A stretch of 64,000 nucleotides of DNA from an uncultured Porphyromonas sp. (GCA_905372565.1 CAJPPK010000003.1:62001-126000); one strand, 5' to 3'. Counted from the stretch's first letter, positions 23,770-32,835 are shown. Made by a program: numbers and translations. The notes: a model not told the origin generated them from the sequence alone.

Positions 23770-24489
23770 ATGGAAATCAAGAAGTCAGCCAAGGCCGACC
23801 TGGAAAAGGGCAAGGGTCTCTCGATCCTGCTTGGTCTGCTCGTGGCGCTATCGCTGGTCTTTGTTAGCCTCGAATGGCGCTCCAGCGTCGCTCAGGCTCA
23901 AGCTGGTGAAGGTGGCGACAAGCACGTCATGGAAGATGCACTCATCGTCCAAGATGATCAGAAGCCAGATCAGCCAGATCCACCCAAGCCTGATGAAGCT
24001 CCTTCGCAGACAGAGATCCAGCTCCCAGAAGAATTTAAGGTCGTATCCAACGATACCAAGGTCGAGAAGCTCAGCATCATCTCTGCCGACGAAGATAAGG
24101 TACTCCCTCCTGCTAACATCCCCCTTGGTCCAGTAAACAACCCTGGCGGTACGGGCGGTGAAGAGCTTTCGGATGAACCTTTCGAAGTCGTAGAAGAGCA
24201 ACCCGAGTTCATCGGCGGACAAGACGCTTTCCGTAAGTTCCTGCAGAATAACCTCCGCTACCCAGAGCGCGCAGCCGACGAAGGTATTCAGGGCCGTGTC
24301 ATGGTACGCTTCATCGTCGAGCGTGACGGATCTGTATCTGCAGTAGAAGTCGCTAAGGGTGTCGACCCAGACCTCGATAAGGAAGCTGTCCGCGTGGTCA
24401 AGGCTCTCCCCAAGTGGAAGCCAGGACGTCAGCAGGGTAAGGCAGTACGTACTCGCTACATGCTCCCTATCGTCTTCACGCTCCAGTAA
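23770..24489 (+). CDS. tonB: TonB-family energy transducer
   Basis: This 239-residue protein would couple the inner-membrane proton gradient to outer-membrane TonB-dependent receptors. The chain has a short cytoplasmic N-terminus (MEIKKSAKADLEKGKG), one TM helix (about 17-36, SILLGLLVALSLVFVSLEW), a Pro/Asp-rich periplasmic linker (DQPDPPKPDEAP), and a C-terminal TonB domain. That domain runs from EEQPEFIGGQDAFRKFLQNNL through YPERAADEGIQGRVMVRFIV to WKPGRQQGKAVRTRYMLPIVF. The ATG at 23770 is chosen because the -7 box at 23691-23698 lies downstream of the longer start. ExbB/ExbD are not encoded nearby. Confidence 0.9.
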   Translation: MEIKKSAKADLEKGKGLSILLGLLVALSLVFVSLEWRSSVAQAQAGEGGDKHVMEDALIVQDDQKPDQPDPPKPDEAPSQTEIQLPEEFKVVSNDTKVEKLSIISADEDKVLPPANIPLGPVNNPGGTGGEELSDEPFEVVEEQPEFIGGQDAFRKFLQNNLRYPERAADEGIQGRVMVRFIVERDGSVSAVEVAKGVDPDLDKEAVRVVKALPKWKPGRQQGKAVRTRYMLPIVFTLQ

Positions 24490-24512
24490 GACCTATCGCT
24501 TTAAGCTAAAGC

Positions 24513-24562
24513 TAAGCCCCCTCCCGAGGATCATGCGACAGCATGTCTCGGGAGGGGGCTTA
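24513..24562 (+). terminator. Terminator after tonB
   Basis: TAAGCCCCCTCCCGAG (24513-24528) pairs with CTCGGGAGGGGGCTTA (24547-24562). An inner CATGC/GCATG stem caps the hairpin. Confidence 0.85.
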
Positions 24563-24896
24563 CTCATTGCTCACACTTCTCTTCTAGGGGCGAGAGAAAG
24601 GCGGTTGTGATAGGGAAAGCCTACCGGTATCCTTTAGGGAAGCTAGCCTGCTCTATTTAGAGAGTCAAGCCATCATCCTTGGGGAAGTGAGATCTCCTTC
24701 GGTAGGGAGGTAGGACAGGTAATAGGGGAATTGGAGTGTCGTGACTGAGGATGAGCCTTTGTCGGAGCTATTGCTTGTCCAAGGGCAAACTCAGCACTTG
24801 TCTTCATAAGCGCATAACCTCCCCTCTACACACTCTCTAGGGGACTTCAGCGAAGAGAATGAAGAGGGATAAACTCTCACTATCCTAGCCAAGGCA
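24563..24896. other. Intergenic stretch with no identified feature
   Basis: About 330 bp lie between the tonB terminator and the TPM-gene terminator. No ORF with family features, promoter box or repeat was found. It is the only intergenic gap above 300 bp in the window without a 22/23-bp array. A few AAGCCTACC- and AAGCTAGCC-like words near 24617 and 24640 faintly resemble the AAGGTAGACCTT family but are not regularly spaced. Confidence 0.6.
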
Positions 24897-24902
24897 TAAA
24901 AG

Positions 24903-24950
24903 TACTCCACCCCTCCAAGCTACAAGATACGAGCTTGGAGGGGTGGAGTA
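24903..24950 (-). terminator. Terminator after the lemA-TPM operon
   Basis: TACTCCACCCCTCCAAGCT (24903-24921) pairs perfectly with AGCTTGGAGGGGTGGAGTA (24932-24950). On the minus strand it is followed by CTTTTATG. Confidence 0.85.
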
Positions 24951-24978
24951 TTTATGCTGGATGAGGAAGCGGATTAGG

Positions 24979-26274
24979 TCACCATCCACCGGAGGCACCA
25001 CCACCTCCTGTGGATCCTCCTCCGAAGCTACCTCCAGAGAAGCCTCCGCCAAAACCGCCACCGAAGCCACCGCCACCATGATAGCGATTGCGTCGCATAA
25101 GTCCTGCTAGTAGGAGTGCCGATGCAGTCAAATCTTCATCAGTCGTGTCTCGGCGATCCTGGTGCTGATCATGGCCACAGTGCCGGCAGTGTATCGTCGT
25201 ACGCTGGTAGCGTCCCTTCCCGGGGATATTCACTAGGCGAGAGCTGACAGCTTCGGCTGTTCGCCCACCGCAGTGCTCGCAGATCTGCCAGTGCGTCCCT
25301 AGGTCTTGGGAGGTGCGTTCGCTGTAGCCACAGGAGGCACAGCGATAGACTTGGTAGCGTCGAGAGCCCAGTTGCTCCTCCAGCTTAGCTAGCTCAGGTA
25401 GATAGCGTAAGCGCTCCGTATCTGATAGGAGGAGCATGCTCTCTGCACCGCACTGAGGACAGCGGGTCGCTAGCGTCACTAGGCGCTTCTCCATCTGCTT
25501 TGCCCAGAGATAGTATAGCAGACCCAGGGGAAGGCAGAGGAGGGCTAGAAGGAACCCATGGTGGACGAGCTTCTGTGGAAGGTAGGGGAGCTGTGCTCTA
25601 AGCCACTGGGGCGAACGCCTGCCACGCACCTCATAGTCTCTGAGGGAAGACCAAGCGCTATAGCCTGCTGCTAGGAGGATAAGCCCGAAGAAGAAGGCGA
25701 TCATCTGCCAGTTGATCTGATGAGATCGCCTGCTCTGTGCCGAGCGTACCTCTCCCTGGTAGCCATCCTCAGAGAGTGCCTGATTCACCGCTGTGATCGC
25801 CGCTAGGATCGCCGCTCCGTACTGCTTGTCCTGCATGAGGGAGCGCATCTCATTCCGTCGGATACGATCTAGCAGGGCATCGGGTAGGGCACCTTCGAGG
25901 CCATAGCCTGTGGCGAAGCGCAGACGTCGCTGCTCGATCGACATCAAGAGGAGCAGACCGTCATTCTTGGTCTTCGAGCCAATTCCCCAGCGACGAAAGA
26001 GCGCCGTGGTGAAATCCTCAAGGTTTTCATCCCCGATAGAGGGGATGACGACCACAGCGAACTCCACTCCCCGTGTCAAGCGAAGCTGGGTCAGCTCTCG
26101 GTTGATCTCTGCTCGCTCTTCTTCTGGGATGTAGCCCGCAGGGTCGCTCAGTAGCTGAAGGCTATCTTGAGCAAAGACATTGGGCACCTGCTCGGGGCTA
26201 TAGACCTGCCCCGCTAAGGGGGAGGCTACCCAGAGCATCAGAAGGAAGAGGAGGCTTAAGAAGCGTGAACGCAT
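24979..26274 (-). CDS. TPM-domain (YgcG-type) membrane protein with zinc-ribbon-like cysteines
   Basis: This 431-residue exported protein starts with a signal peptide (MRSRFLSLLFLLMLWVASPLAG). It continues with a TPM domain (about 45-165: DPAGYIPEEERAEINREL, GVEFAVVVIPSIGD, FRRWGIGSKTKNDGLLLLMSIEQRRLRFATGYGLEGALPD). Two hydrophobic stretches follow (MIAFFFGLILLAAGYSAW and GFLLALLCLPLGLLYYLW). Then come four CxxC pairs (CPQC, CASC, CEHC, CRHC) that look like paired zinc ribbons. The C-terminus is a Gly/Phe/Ser repeat (GGGFGGGFGGGFSGGSFGGG). The gene follows lemA by 23 bp; TPM and LemA proteins are commonly linked. Function is unknown. Confidence 0.82.
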   Translation of the reverse strand: MRSRFLSLLFLLMLWVASPLAGQVYSPEQVPNVFAQDSLQLLSDPAGYIPEEERAEINRELTQLRLTRGVEFAVVVIPSIGDENLEDFTTALFRRWGIGSKTKNDGLLLLMSIEQRRLRFATGYGLEGALPDALLDRIRRNEMRSLMQDKQYGAAILAAITAVNQALSEDGYQGEVRSAQSRRSHQINWQMIAFFFGLILLAAGYSAWSSLRDYEVRGRRSPQWLRAQLPYLPQKLVHHGFLLALLCLPLGLLYYLWAKQMEKRLVTLATRCPQCGAESMLLLSDTERLRYLPELAKLEEQLGSRRYQVYRCASCGYSERTSQDLGTHWQICEHCGGRTAEAVSSRLVNIPGKGRYQRTTIHCRHCGHDQHQDRRDTTDEDLTASALLLAGLMRRNRYHGGGGFGGGFGGGFSGGSFGGGSTGGGGASGGW

Positions 26275-26297
26275 AGGCGTTATCGTCGACTAGCGGG

Positions 26298-26888
26298 TTA
26301 CTTTGAGAAGTCTACCGTTGGGGCGATCTCACTGCCCGCCTGCGCGGTGAAGTAAGGACGCTCCTTGAAGCCAAGAAGACCGGCAATGAGGACGGTAGGG
26401 AAGGTCTGTCGTGCTGTGTTGTACGTCTTGGCCGTCTCATTGAAGTCACGACGTGCGGTAGCGATACGATTCTCCGTGCCCTCGAGCTGTACGGCGAGGT
26501 TCTGGAACTGTTCGTTGGCCTTCAGATCGGGGTACTTCTCGACGACGACCATCAGGCGAGAGAGCGCAGAGGAGAGGGCATCTTGGCTCTGCTGGAAGCG
26601 CTGTAGAGCGGCTTCGTCGAGGTTGTTGGCGTCGATCGTCGTTGAGGTCGCCTTGCTACGAGCGGTGATGACTCCTTCGAGGGTTTCCTTTTCGTGAGAG
26701 GCATAGCCCTTGACGACATTCACGAGGTTAGGGATCAGGTCACTACGGCGCTGGTATTGGTTCTCTACCTGGCTCCAAGAGCTCTTGACCTGCTGGTCCA
26801 TAGGTACAAGCGCATTATACTTCATCACGGCCCATAGAGCGAGGATGACAAGGATACCGACGGGGAGTAGCCACTTAGGTAACTTCAT
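26298..26888 (-). CDS. lemA: LemA family membrane protein
   Basis: This 196-residue protein has one N-terminal TM helix (WLLPVGILVILALWAVMKYN) and a long helical periplasmic domain with the LemA pattern: VPMDQQVKSSWSQVENQYQRRSDLIPNLVNVVKGYASHEKETLEGV, an ARSKATS segment, YPDLKANEQFQNLAVQLEGTENRIATARRDFNETAKTYN in pieces, and the PYFTAQAGSEIAPTVDF tail. The ATG at 26888 is preferred to the upstream TTG. It is first in a two-gene operon with the TPM gene. The gene lies downstream of array copy B. Confidence 0.9.
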   Translation of the reverse strand: MKLPKWLLPVGILVILALWAVMKYNALVPMDQQVKSSWSQVENQYQRRSDLIPNLVNVVKGYASHEKETLEGVITARSKATSTTIDANNLDEAALQRFQQSQDALSSALSRLMVVVEKYPDLKANEQFQNLAVQLEGTENRIATARRDFNETAKTYNTARQTFPTVLIAGLLGFKERPYFTAQAGSEIAPTVDFSK

Positions 26889-26920
26889 AATCAAATTCGG
26901 ATTAAGTGTGAATAACTATA

Positions 26921-26928
26921 CAAAAATA
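26921..26928 (-). promoter_or_regulatory. -7 box (TATTTTTG) for lemA
   Basis: A TAnnTTTG match on the minus strand, 33 bp upstream of the ATG at 26888. Other CAAA words nearby make the exact promoter uncertain. Confidence 0.35.
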
Positions 26929-27010
26929 GTACAAAGGTTATACCAAAGCTCCTATGTCCTATTTAGGGTGTCCGATGGGACAGGGCACGGCTAATCAACG
27001 ACTGGATCCA

Positions 27011-27061
27011 AGGGGCAACAGTAGTAACACAAAAGGGGCAACAGTAGTGCCTACTAGTTGG
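27011..27061. repeat. 23-bp-period array, ACTACTG family, copy B (2 units)
   Basis: This is a short version of the element: on the minus strand it has the conserved head CCAACTAGTAGGC, then two bricks. CAGTAGT on the plus strand starts at 27019 and 27042, 23 bp apart. The last inter-brick sequence, CCCCTTTTGTGTT, matches the last spacer of the four-unit copies. So it looks like a four-unit element that lost its two middle bricks, or one not yet expanded. It sits about 120 bp upstream of lemA, in lemA orientation. Confidence 0.85.
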
Positions 27062-27096
27062 AATTAATCAGCATCCGTAGAAAGGGCTAAAAGAAA

Positions 27097-27130
27097 CCCG
27101 AGAGAGCCTACCATGGTAGCTCTCTTGGGT
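27097..27130 (-). terminator. Terminator after the DUF4837-pdxA-helicase operon
   Basis: ACCCGAGAGAGC and GCTCTCTTGGGT pair, with an inner CTACCATGGTAG palindrome. It lies about 75 bp past the helicase stop, and on the minus strand it is followed by TTCTTTT. Confidence 0.75.
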
Positions 27131-27204
27131 GATAGATGGCGAAGCTAGAGTGCATGCCGTCGCCCGTGCTAGCTTCTAGTCTTAGGCCTCTTTGGGCGAG
27201 AGGC

Positions 27205-30200
27205 TTATTGCTCGGAGGATGGGTGCTTGGCTGAGACTTCGACGATCTTGACACCCTCCTCCTGCAGGTAGCAGAGGTAGCCCAAGACTTGCTCATAGCC
27301 CATCGCACGTAGGAGATCCATGTAGCGTCTCACCTGAGTGCGGTAGCTAGGCTCTTCCTTCCCGAACTTGTAGTCCACGATCTCTACGTGTCCATCTGGA
27401 TAGATGATGACTCGGTCAGGACGCCGGCTAGACGTGAGCTTTCCCCCGATGATCGCTCGTTCGTTGTACACCTCTCCCGAGCCATCGAACCAGCGTCGTG
27501 CATCGGGGTGATCTAGGATCTGCCTAAGGAGTCGCTCCAGGTCGTCTGTCTGCTCCTGGGTGATATACCCCTGGCGAACGGACTCTGTGATCGCCTCCGC
27601 AAGCTCGCCCTCTGTCTCGATCCGAGAGAGGATGAGGTGCATCGTCCTCCCATAGCGACGCTGGCTCTCCTCGGTGAAGTAGTCTAGCCCCTCACGTAGG
27701 ACGGCTAGGCGTGTATCTAAGGGATAGGATTGGAGCGAGGTGATCGAGATCGTTTGATCACGAGGCTGGTCTTTCTCTAGAGGAGCACGGAGGTCGGAAG
27801 TGAAGCTCCCAGCCTCTTTAGCAAGGATGTCAACGAAGAACTCCTTGGTTTCGTCATCTTTCTTCAGTAGGCGAAGGAGGAGATCCTCCATTGTCTTGAC
27901 CTCCTTTTCCTCCTTTCCTTTCTTTTCCTTCTCTGAGTTGGGTTCTGCTAACCAGAGGTGAAGCTCCTGCTTCGGACGTGTAGTCGCGACATAGAGGAGA
28001 TTGAGCGCATCGAACTGATACCTCATCTGCTCCTCATAGTAGCTCTGAGCGAAGAAGGTGGTGCGTAGCTTTTTATGATAGCGTAAGGGGACACTCTTTA
28101 CGTTGGCCTTGATTAGGGGGGCTAGAGCTGGGAGATCTGGGAATGGGCACCAGAGGATATTCTCTAGATTATCAGAAGGGTCGAGGTCAAAGGAGAGGTC
28201 TGGTAGTAGTACTACAGGGAAGCCAAGCCCCTTAGACTTGTGAATCGTCATCAGCTGGAGGGCGTCATCGGAGGCGGCGCTCACGATACGCTCCTCTGCT
28301 CCTTGGTCTTGCCAGTAGGCGAGGAAGGATGGAATATCGGAGACTTGGGTCTGCCCCCAAGCATAGAGCTGATCGAGGAACTTGACCAGATAGGCTCCTT
28401 CGCTCTCTGGTAAGTAAGGCTGGAAGCGGTGAATAAGGAGTTCTACCACCTCATAGAGACCACGCCGTCCGATGGTCTGTAGATCCTCCAGCTCTTCGCT
28501 AGAGAGCTCTTGGGGATCAGTTGATTCAGTGCTGTGCAGGTCGAGGAGCTGGTGATAGGCCTCCTGAAGGATCGCACGGGTAAGATGAGATTCGTGAGCG
28601 ATGTAGCCTAGGCAAGCAATGAGGAAGCGTACGGAGAAGGCTTCTCCCACCCGCAGTGCCTCCTCGGAGACGAAGTGGAGTGAGTAGCCCTCGCATTGTT
28701 CTTCAGGGAAGGAAAGTAGCACCTCGGAGACGGCCGTGGAGCTCTTCTTGTTTCGTACAAGGATGGCGATGTCACTTGCTCGGTAGCCTCTCTTCTGCAG
28801 GTCGATGATCACATAGGGGAGCTCTGCTAGTGCAGGATTAGCTACTTGTTCTATCTGCTCTGCTTGCTTTTCCTCGGTGATGTCAGCTGGACTTTTGCCT
28901 TTGGTCTTGGGGAAATAGCGATGGACTACGACTTGCCCAGCGGGAGCATTTTCCTTCTGAGAGGGGAGCTCCTGAATGGCATCGTCATAAGCTGCGATCT
29001 GTAGATCAAGGAAGGCGTCGAGAGACTCCTTTAACACCTGCATCCCCCCGAGAGATTGGTTTTGTGCCTCCCATTGGGCATTGAACAATTCGTGGAGCAG
29101 CTTAGGGAGGGCGGTGTAGAGTTTGTTGTTAAAGAGAATGATCTCCCGAGTGCTTCGCCAGTTCTCCTGTAGGGTGTGTTTCTCGATCTGTCCAGCGAAG
29201 TCAGCTTGGAGCGCTGAGGTGAGTAGCGAGCTGTCCGAGTTGCGAAAGCGGTAGATACTCTGCTTGGCATCTCCTACGATCAGGCAGTCTTTATCCTCGG
29301 CGAGGGAGTCCTTGAGTAGAGGCTTAAAGTTCGTGTACTGGAGGGTGCTCGTATCTTGGAACTCATCGATCATATGATGCCTGATACGTGCTCCCAGCTT
29401 TTCATATAGGAAGGGTGCATCATCAGGGGACTCTTCAAGAAGCGAAGAGATGAGCGAAGGAGCATCGGAGATAAACATCAGGCCTCCCTCCTGCTTGAGG
29501 CGCTGCAACTCGGTGTTGATGTCGATGAGTAAGTTGTATCGCCCTAAGTAGCGACGAAGCTGATCTGTCGTCTGATAGAGGGGAAAGTTCTCCTGCAAGA
29601 AGCTATCTAATGCAAGTATTTGCTCCTTGACCTCTCGAGCGATGGGGCTAAAGCGCTCCTTTGCCTCCTTCGAGACGATCTTCTCCATAGGATCATCGGC
29701 TTCGAGATACTCCCTTAGATAAGAGTTACTCCTTGTGAGGACTTGACCATCTTTATCCCACTGATTGGGATTGTTTTGGAGCCTACGTATAGGACTAAGA
29801 GGGCCTTTTTCTTTGTAACGAATATCCTCATCCTTGATGCCAGCCTGGTCTATCAGGTTGAGGATACTCGTCGCTTGCTTTTTGACTTCGTCTATGAGAT
29901 CCTTCCGGAGGGTATTGGCTTGCTGGCGTAGTGCTGCGACGTTCTCCTTGGTAGGGAACTCGTGCTTGGAGCGTAGGAGTTTGACTGTTTCGACTTCGAG
30001 CTCCTTAGCAAACGAAGTGAGGTTGCTCTCCAGTTTAGAGAAGCGCTCTCCGTCTTCGATGCTGTCTTGGATAAGCTGCTCGATGAGCTGGCGTATGGTC
30101 TCATTAGCTTGCTGTCTGTCTTGGGAGGATAGTACCTCGAGAACAGCTTGCCTTAACCAAGGCTGGGTCGTTAGCTCGATCTTCAAGGCTCCCGAATGCC

Positions 30201-30573
30201 CCAGTTCTCTGGCAAAGGAACGCACGACCTCCTGGAAGAAGGAGTCTATGGTGCGTACACGAAAGGCATTGTAGTCAAGGAGCATGGTGCGAAGGGTGCG
30301 TGAGGCACGCTTCTGAAGCTCCTCCCCTGTTAGCTTTAAGGCTGTCTGCAGGTCATCTGCGAAGGCAGACTGCTTGGGATCCTCTGCCAGCCGATGGAGT
30401 TCGTCGACGATACGCTCCTTCATCTCTCCGGTAGCCTTCTTGGTGAAGGTGACAGCCTGGATGGTCGTGAAGTAGCGAGGATCAGGGGAGGAGAGCGCAA
30501 GGCGTAGGTACTCCCGTGTCAGGGTGTGTGTCTTCCCTGCACCAGCTGAGGCTGTGTAGACGTGGAGAGGCAT
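27205..30573 (-). CDS. UvrD-type helicase with C-terminal PD-(D/E)XK nuclease (AddA/RecB-like)
   Basis: This 1122-residue enzyme should resect double-strand DNA ends for recombination repair. Superfamily 1 helicase motifs are intact: Walker A TASAGAGKTHTL (about residues 7-18), QAVTFTKKATGEMKERI, Walker B region HHMIDEFQDTSTLQ, VGDAKQSIYRFR, and late motifs LMTIHKSKGLGFPVVLLPD and NLLYVATTRPKQEL. The C-terminal ~100 residues carry RPDRVIIYPDGHVEIVDYKFGK, the Asp plus D-Y-K core of a RecB-family nuclease, followed by the Q-x3-Y element TQVRRYMD. An AddB-like partner is not in the window. It follows pdxA by 18 bp. Confidence 0.88.
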   Translation of the reverse strand: MPLHVYTASAGAGKTHTLTREYLRLALSSPDPRYFTTIQAVTFTKKATGEMKERIVDELHRLAEDPKQSAFADDLQTALKLTGEELQKRASRTLRTMLLDYNAFRVRTIDSFFQEVVRSFARELGHSGALKIELTTQPWLRQAVLEVLSSQDRQQANETIRQLIEQLIQDSIEDGERFSKLESNLTSFAKELEVETVKLLRSKHEFPTKENVAALRQQANTLRKDLIDEVKKQATSILNLIDQAGIKDEDIRYKEKGPLSPIRRLQNNPNQWDKDGQVLTRSNSYLREYLEADDPMEKIVSKEAKERFSPIAREVKEQILALDSFLQENFPLYQTTDQLRRYLGRYNLLIDINTELQRLKQEGGLMFISDAPSLISSLLEESPDDAPFLYEKLGARIRHHMIDEFQDTSTLQYTNFKPLLKDSLAEDKDCLIVGDAKQSIYRFRNSDSSLLTSALQADFAGQIEKHTLQENWRSTREIILFNNKLYTALPKLLHELFNAQWEAQNQSLGGMQVLKESLDAFLDLQIAAYDDAIQELPSQKENAPAGQVVVHRYFPKTKGKSPADITEEKQAEQIEQVANPALAELPYVIIDLQKRGYRASDIAILVRNKKSSTAVSEVLLSFPEEQCEGYSLHFVSEEALRVGEAFSVRFLIACLGYIAHESHLTRAILQEAYHQLLDLHSTESTDPQELSSEELEDLQTIGRRGLYEVVELLIHRFQPYLPESEGAYLVKFLDQLYAWGQTQVSDIPSFLAYWQDQGAEERIVSAASDDALQLMTIHKSKGLGFPVVLLPDLSFDLDPSDNLENILWCPFPDLPALAPLIKANVKSVPLRYHKKLRTTFFAQSYYEEQMRYQFDALNLLYVATTRPKQELHLWLAEPNSEKEKKGKEEKEVKTMEDLLLRLLKKDDETKEFFVDILAKEAGSFTSDLRAPLEKDQPRDQTISITSLQSYPLDTRLAVLREGLDYFTEESQRRYGRTMHLILSRIETEGELAEAITESVRQGYITQEQTDDLERLLRQILDHPDARRWFDGSGEVYNERAIIGGKLTSSRRPDRVIIYPDGHVEIVDYKFGKEEPSYRTQVRRYMDLLRAMGYEQVLGYLCYLQEEGVKIVEVSAKHPSSEQ

Positions 30574-30591
30574 GGGTGGAGGACTAGACGA

Positions 30592-31695
30592 CTAGTATTC
30601 GTCAGGAACCGAAGTGGTATCGAGACGCTCATCATCTCGGCTACGATTGTGATAGAGCCGACGAAGCGGATTGCGTGTCGCTTCATCATAGCTCCGTCGG
30701 GCTCGGTAGAGATCGAGAGCCGTGTAGAGAGCGCAGCGCATCGAGGTAGGATCTGCAATCCCTTGACCAGCGATGTCGTAGCCAGTGCCATGGTCTGGAG
30801 AGGTGCGGACGAACTCTAAGCCTAGGGTGACATTGACCCCTTCGTTCATGTAGAGTGCTTTGAAGGGAGCTAACCCTTGGTCGTGGTACATGGCTAGGAT
30901 ACCATCAAACGAGTCAATGCGCCCACTTCCCCAGAAGCCATCTGCAGGGTAAGGGCCGAAGGCGAGTAAGCCTGCCTGATCGGCTAGCTTGAGAGCAGGG
31001 CTGATAATCCTATCCTCTTCGTCTCCCATGAGCCCCTTATCTCCTGCGTGAGGATTAAGGGCGAGGACGGCTAGGCGGGGCTTTGTGATCCCGAAGTCTC
31101 GCTGTAGGCCTGTCTCCAGTAGGCGTAGCTTCTGTGCGATGAGCTCTGGGGTGAGCTTCTCAGCCACCTCCTTTACGGGGATGTGGGTCGTAGCCAGCGC
31201 CACACGGCAGTCTCCTGAGGCAAGTACCATGAGGGATTCGCCAGGGACTACGGCTGCTGCAGCCTCTAGATAGTCGGTGTGCCCCTGGAAGGGGAAGCGG
31301 TCTCGAGGCATCACGGACTTATTTATTGGGGCGGTGACGAGGACGTCGCACAGCCCCATGCGTATGTCTGCCGTCGCACGATCCAGTGCTAGGAAGGCTG
31401 ATTCCCCAGCTTCGGCTGTAGGCTCGCCTGGGTGTACTGTCTCCTTGCCTGAGGTGCAGTCTAGGAGATTGAGTACTCCGTCCTTGGCTTCGCTAGCTAG
31501 ACGGATCGTCTGCCAGCTGACCTCGGAGAGCTGAAGGTGCTCCTTCCAGAAGGTAGCCACCCGAGCTGATCCGTAGAGGATCGGGGTGAAGAGCTCGAAG
31601 ATGCGTTCGTCAGCAAAGATCTTGAGGAGTATCTCGTAGCTTATCCCATTGATGTCGCCGTGGGTGATAGCGACGCGTAGCTTGCGTGTATTCAT
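30592..31695 (-). CDS. pdxA: 4-hydroxythreonine-4-phosphate dehydrogenase (PdxA)
   Basis: This 367-residue NAD-dependent dehydrogenase belongs to DXP-dependent pyridoxal phosphate biosynthesis. Features: ITHGDINGISYEI at the N-terminus (variant of GDPAGIGPE), VLVTAPINKSVM, FQGHTDYLEAA (metal His), ALNPHAGDKGLMGDEE, AMYHDQGLAPFKAL (metal His) and FVRTSPDHGTGYDIAGQGIADPTSM. The C-terminal ~25 residues (RRLYHNRSRDDERLDTTSVPDEY) extend past the usual family end. It lies between the DUF4837 gene (11-bp gap) and the AddA-like gene (18-bp gap), so all three are probably co-transcribed. Confidence 0.93.
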   Translation of the reverse strand: MNTRKLRVAITHGDINGISYEILLKIFADERIFELFTPILYGSARVATFWKEHLQLSEVSWQTIRLASEAKDGVLNLLDCTSGKETVHPGEPTAEAGESAFLALDRATADIRMGLCDVLVTAPINKSVMPRDRFPFQGHTDYLEAAAAVVPGESLMVLASGDCRVALATTHIPVKEVAEKLTPELIAQKLRLLETGLQRDFGITKPRLAVLALNPHAGDKGLMGDEEDRIISPALKLADQAGLLAFGPYPADGFWGSGRIDSFDGILAMYHDQGLAPFKALYMNEGVNVTLGLEFVRTSPDHGTGYDIAGQGIADPTSMRCALYTALDLYRARRSYDEATRNPLRRLYHNRSRDDERLDTTSVPDEY

Positions 31696-31706
31696 CGTCT
31701 ACTCGA

Positions 31707-32780
31707 TTAGAAGCCTTTTGTGTAGCCTGCCTGCAGGATGATCTTCGGGTCGAAGGTCTTCACGCTGTCGGGACGGAAGGAGTAGAGAGCGGCCTCCATC
31801 ATACGGATAAGGTGGAGCTTATCCTCGTTGGGGCGGTAAACAAAGCCCTCGAAGACATAGACGAGCTGCTTGCTTGGGTCTAGGAAAGCCTGTGAGACGA
31901 ATGGACCACCCATCATCGCTCCGCCCTCCATCTTCCACAGTCCACGGATCTCAGAGCGTAGGGGCTGTCCAGGGAGCTGTATGCGTCGGTAGAGCAAACC
32001 GTAGTTCTGCTCGGTGCAAGGGTAGCTTCCCTCGAACTCTCCCTCGATGTTCATCTTCAGGACAGAGTCCCGCTTGCGGATGAGGACATCGAGTCCTAGG
32101 TCGGCCTTCGACTCGTAGGGGAAGGTATAGACGAGGATATCGTGGCGAGAGCGCATGGATGCGTTGGACATCCATAGGAAGTTCTTACCCAGCTTACGTG
32201 AGCGAATGTCTTGAGGAACATTGAATCGGTAGCCAAAGGCACTATCTACCTGGTCCATCGCCTGCTGGCTATACACCTTAGAGACCGACTCTCCGAAGAG
32301 GAAAAGCTCATGGCGAAGGATCGTATTCATGATCGCTTCTCCACGCTCCTTGATATAGTGGAGGACGGAGTCTTGGCTCGGCGAGGTCAGACGGACGACG
32401 AGTTGCCCCTTGGCATAGTCGTCATAGCTGTACTTGAGGCTGGTCTTCGTGAAGCGATCCTGATCGACTTCGAGACGGAAGACATTACGTACCGTCTGTA
32501 GATTCCCCGTGAAGGAGGGCGTAGGCACACGTGATATACGTAGCGAAGGTTCGGCTTGGGGGAGTGCGGGGGCATCCTGTTCCAGCAGATCATAGAGAGC
32601 TAGCGCCATGGGAGTCTCGAAGTATTGCTTGTCCATGACTAGCATTAGTTCGCCAGGCTTACCGATGGCAGACTGCTGAAGTATCGAGCTTTTCGAGGAA
32701 GACTTACAGCCCACGAGGGAGATCAGGACAAGGGCTAGGCCTGCGAAGCTAAGACTACGCCCTAGGAAAGAAGTTTTCAT
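31707..32780 (-). CDS. DUF4837 family lipoprotein
   Basis: This 357-residue lipoprotein starts at the ATG at 32780 (MKTSFLGRS), giving a signal peptide with lipobox LVGC and Cys25 followed by a Ser/Lys run. The longer frame to 32816 adds 12 residues and would start very close to the -7 box. The mature part matches the Bacteroidota DUF4837 family: SAIGKPGELMLVMDK, TGNLQTVRNVFRLEVD, SYDDYAKGQLVVRL, FNVPQDIRSRKLGKNFLWMS, LPGQPLRSEIRGLWKMEGGAMMGGPFVSQ in pieces. Function is unknown. It heads the operon with pdxA and the AddA-like gene; -7 box at 32836-32843. Confidence 0.85.
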   Translation of the reverse strand: MKTSFLGRSLSFAGLALVLISLVGCKSSSKSSILQQSAIGKPGELMLVMDKQYFETPMALALYDLLEQDAPALPQAEPSLRISRVPTPSFTGNLQTVRNVFRLEVDQDRFTKTSLKYSYDDYAKGQLVVRLTSPSQDSVLHYIKERGEAIMNTILRHELFLFGESVSKVYSQQAMDQVDSAFGYRFNVPQDIRSRKLGKNFLWMSNASMRSRHDILVYTFPYESKADLGLDVLIRKRDSVLKMNIEGEFEGSYPCTEQNYGLLYRRIQLPGQPLRSEIRGLWKMEGGAMMGGPFVSQAFLDPSKQLVYVFEGFVYRPNEDKLHLIRMMEAALYSFRPDSVKTFDPKIILQAGYTKGF

Positions 32781-32835
32781 ATGTCGTTTCAGATGAGAGG
32801 ACGATGGGGAAGACAACTAGGTAAATAGGATAAGA

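Noticed and set aside
24600..24660. Possible degenerate AAGGTAGACCTT array in the one large gap without an array
   Set aside because: A few similar words occur but spacing is irregular and matches are weak, so it is not supported.
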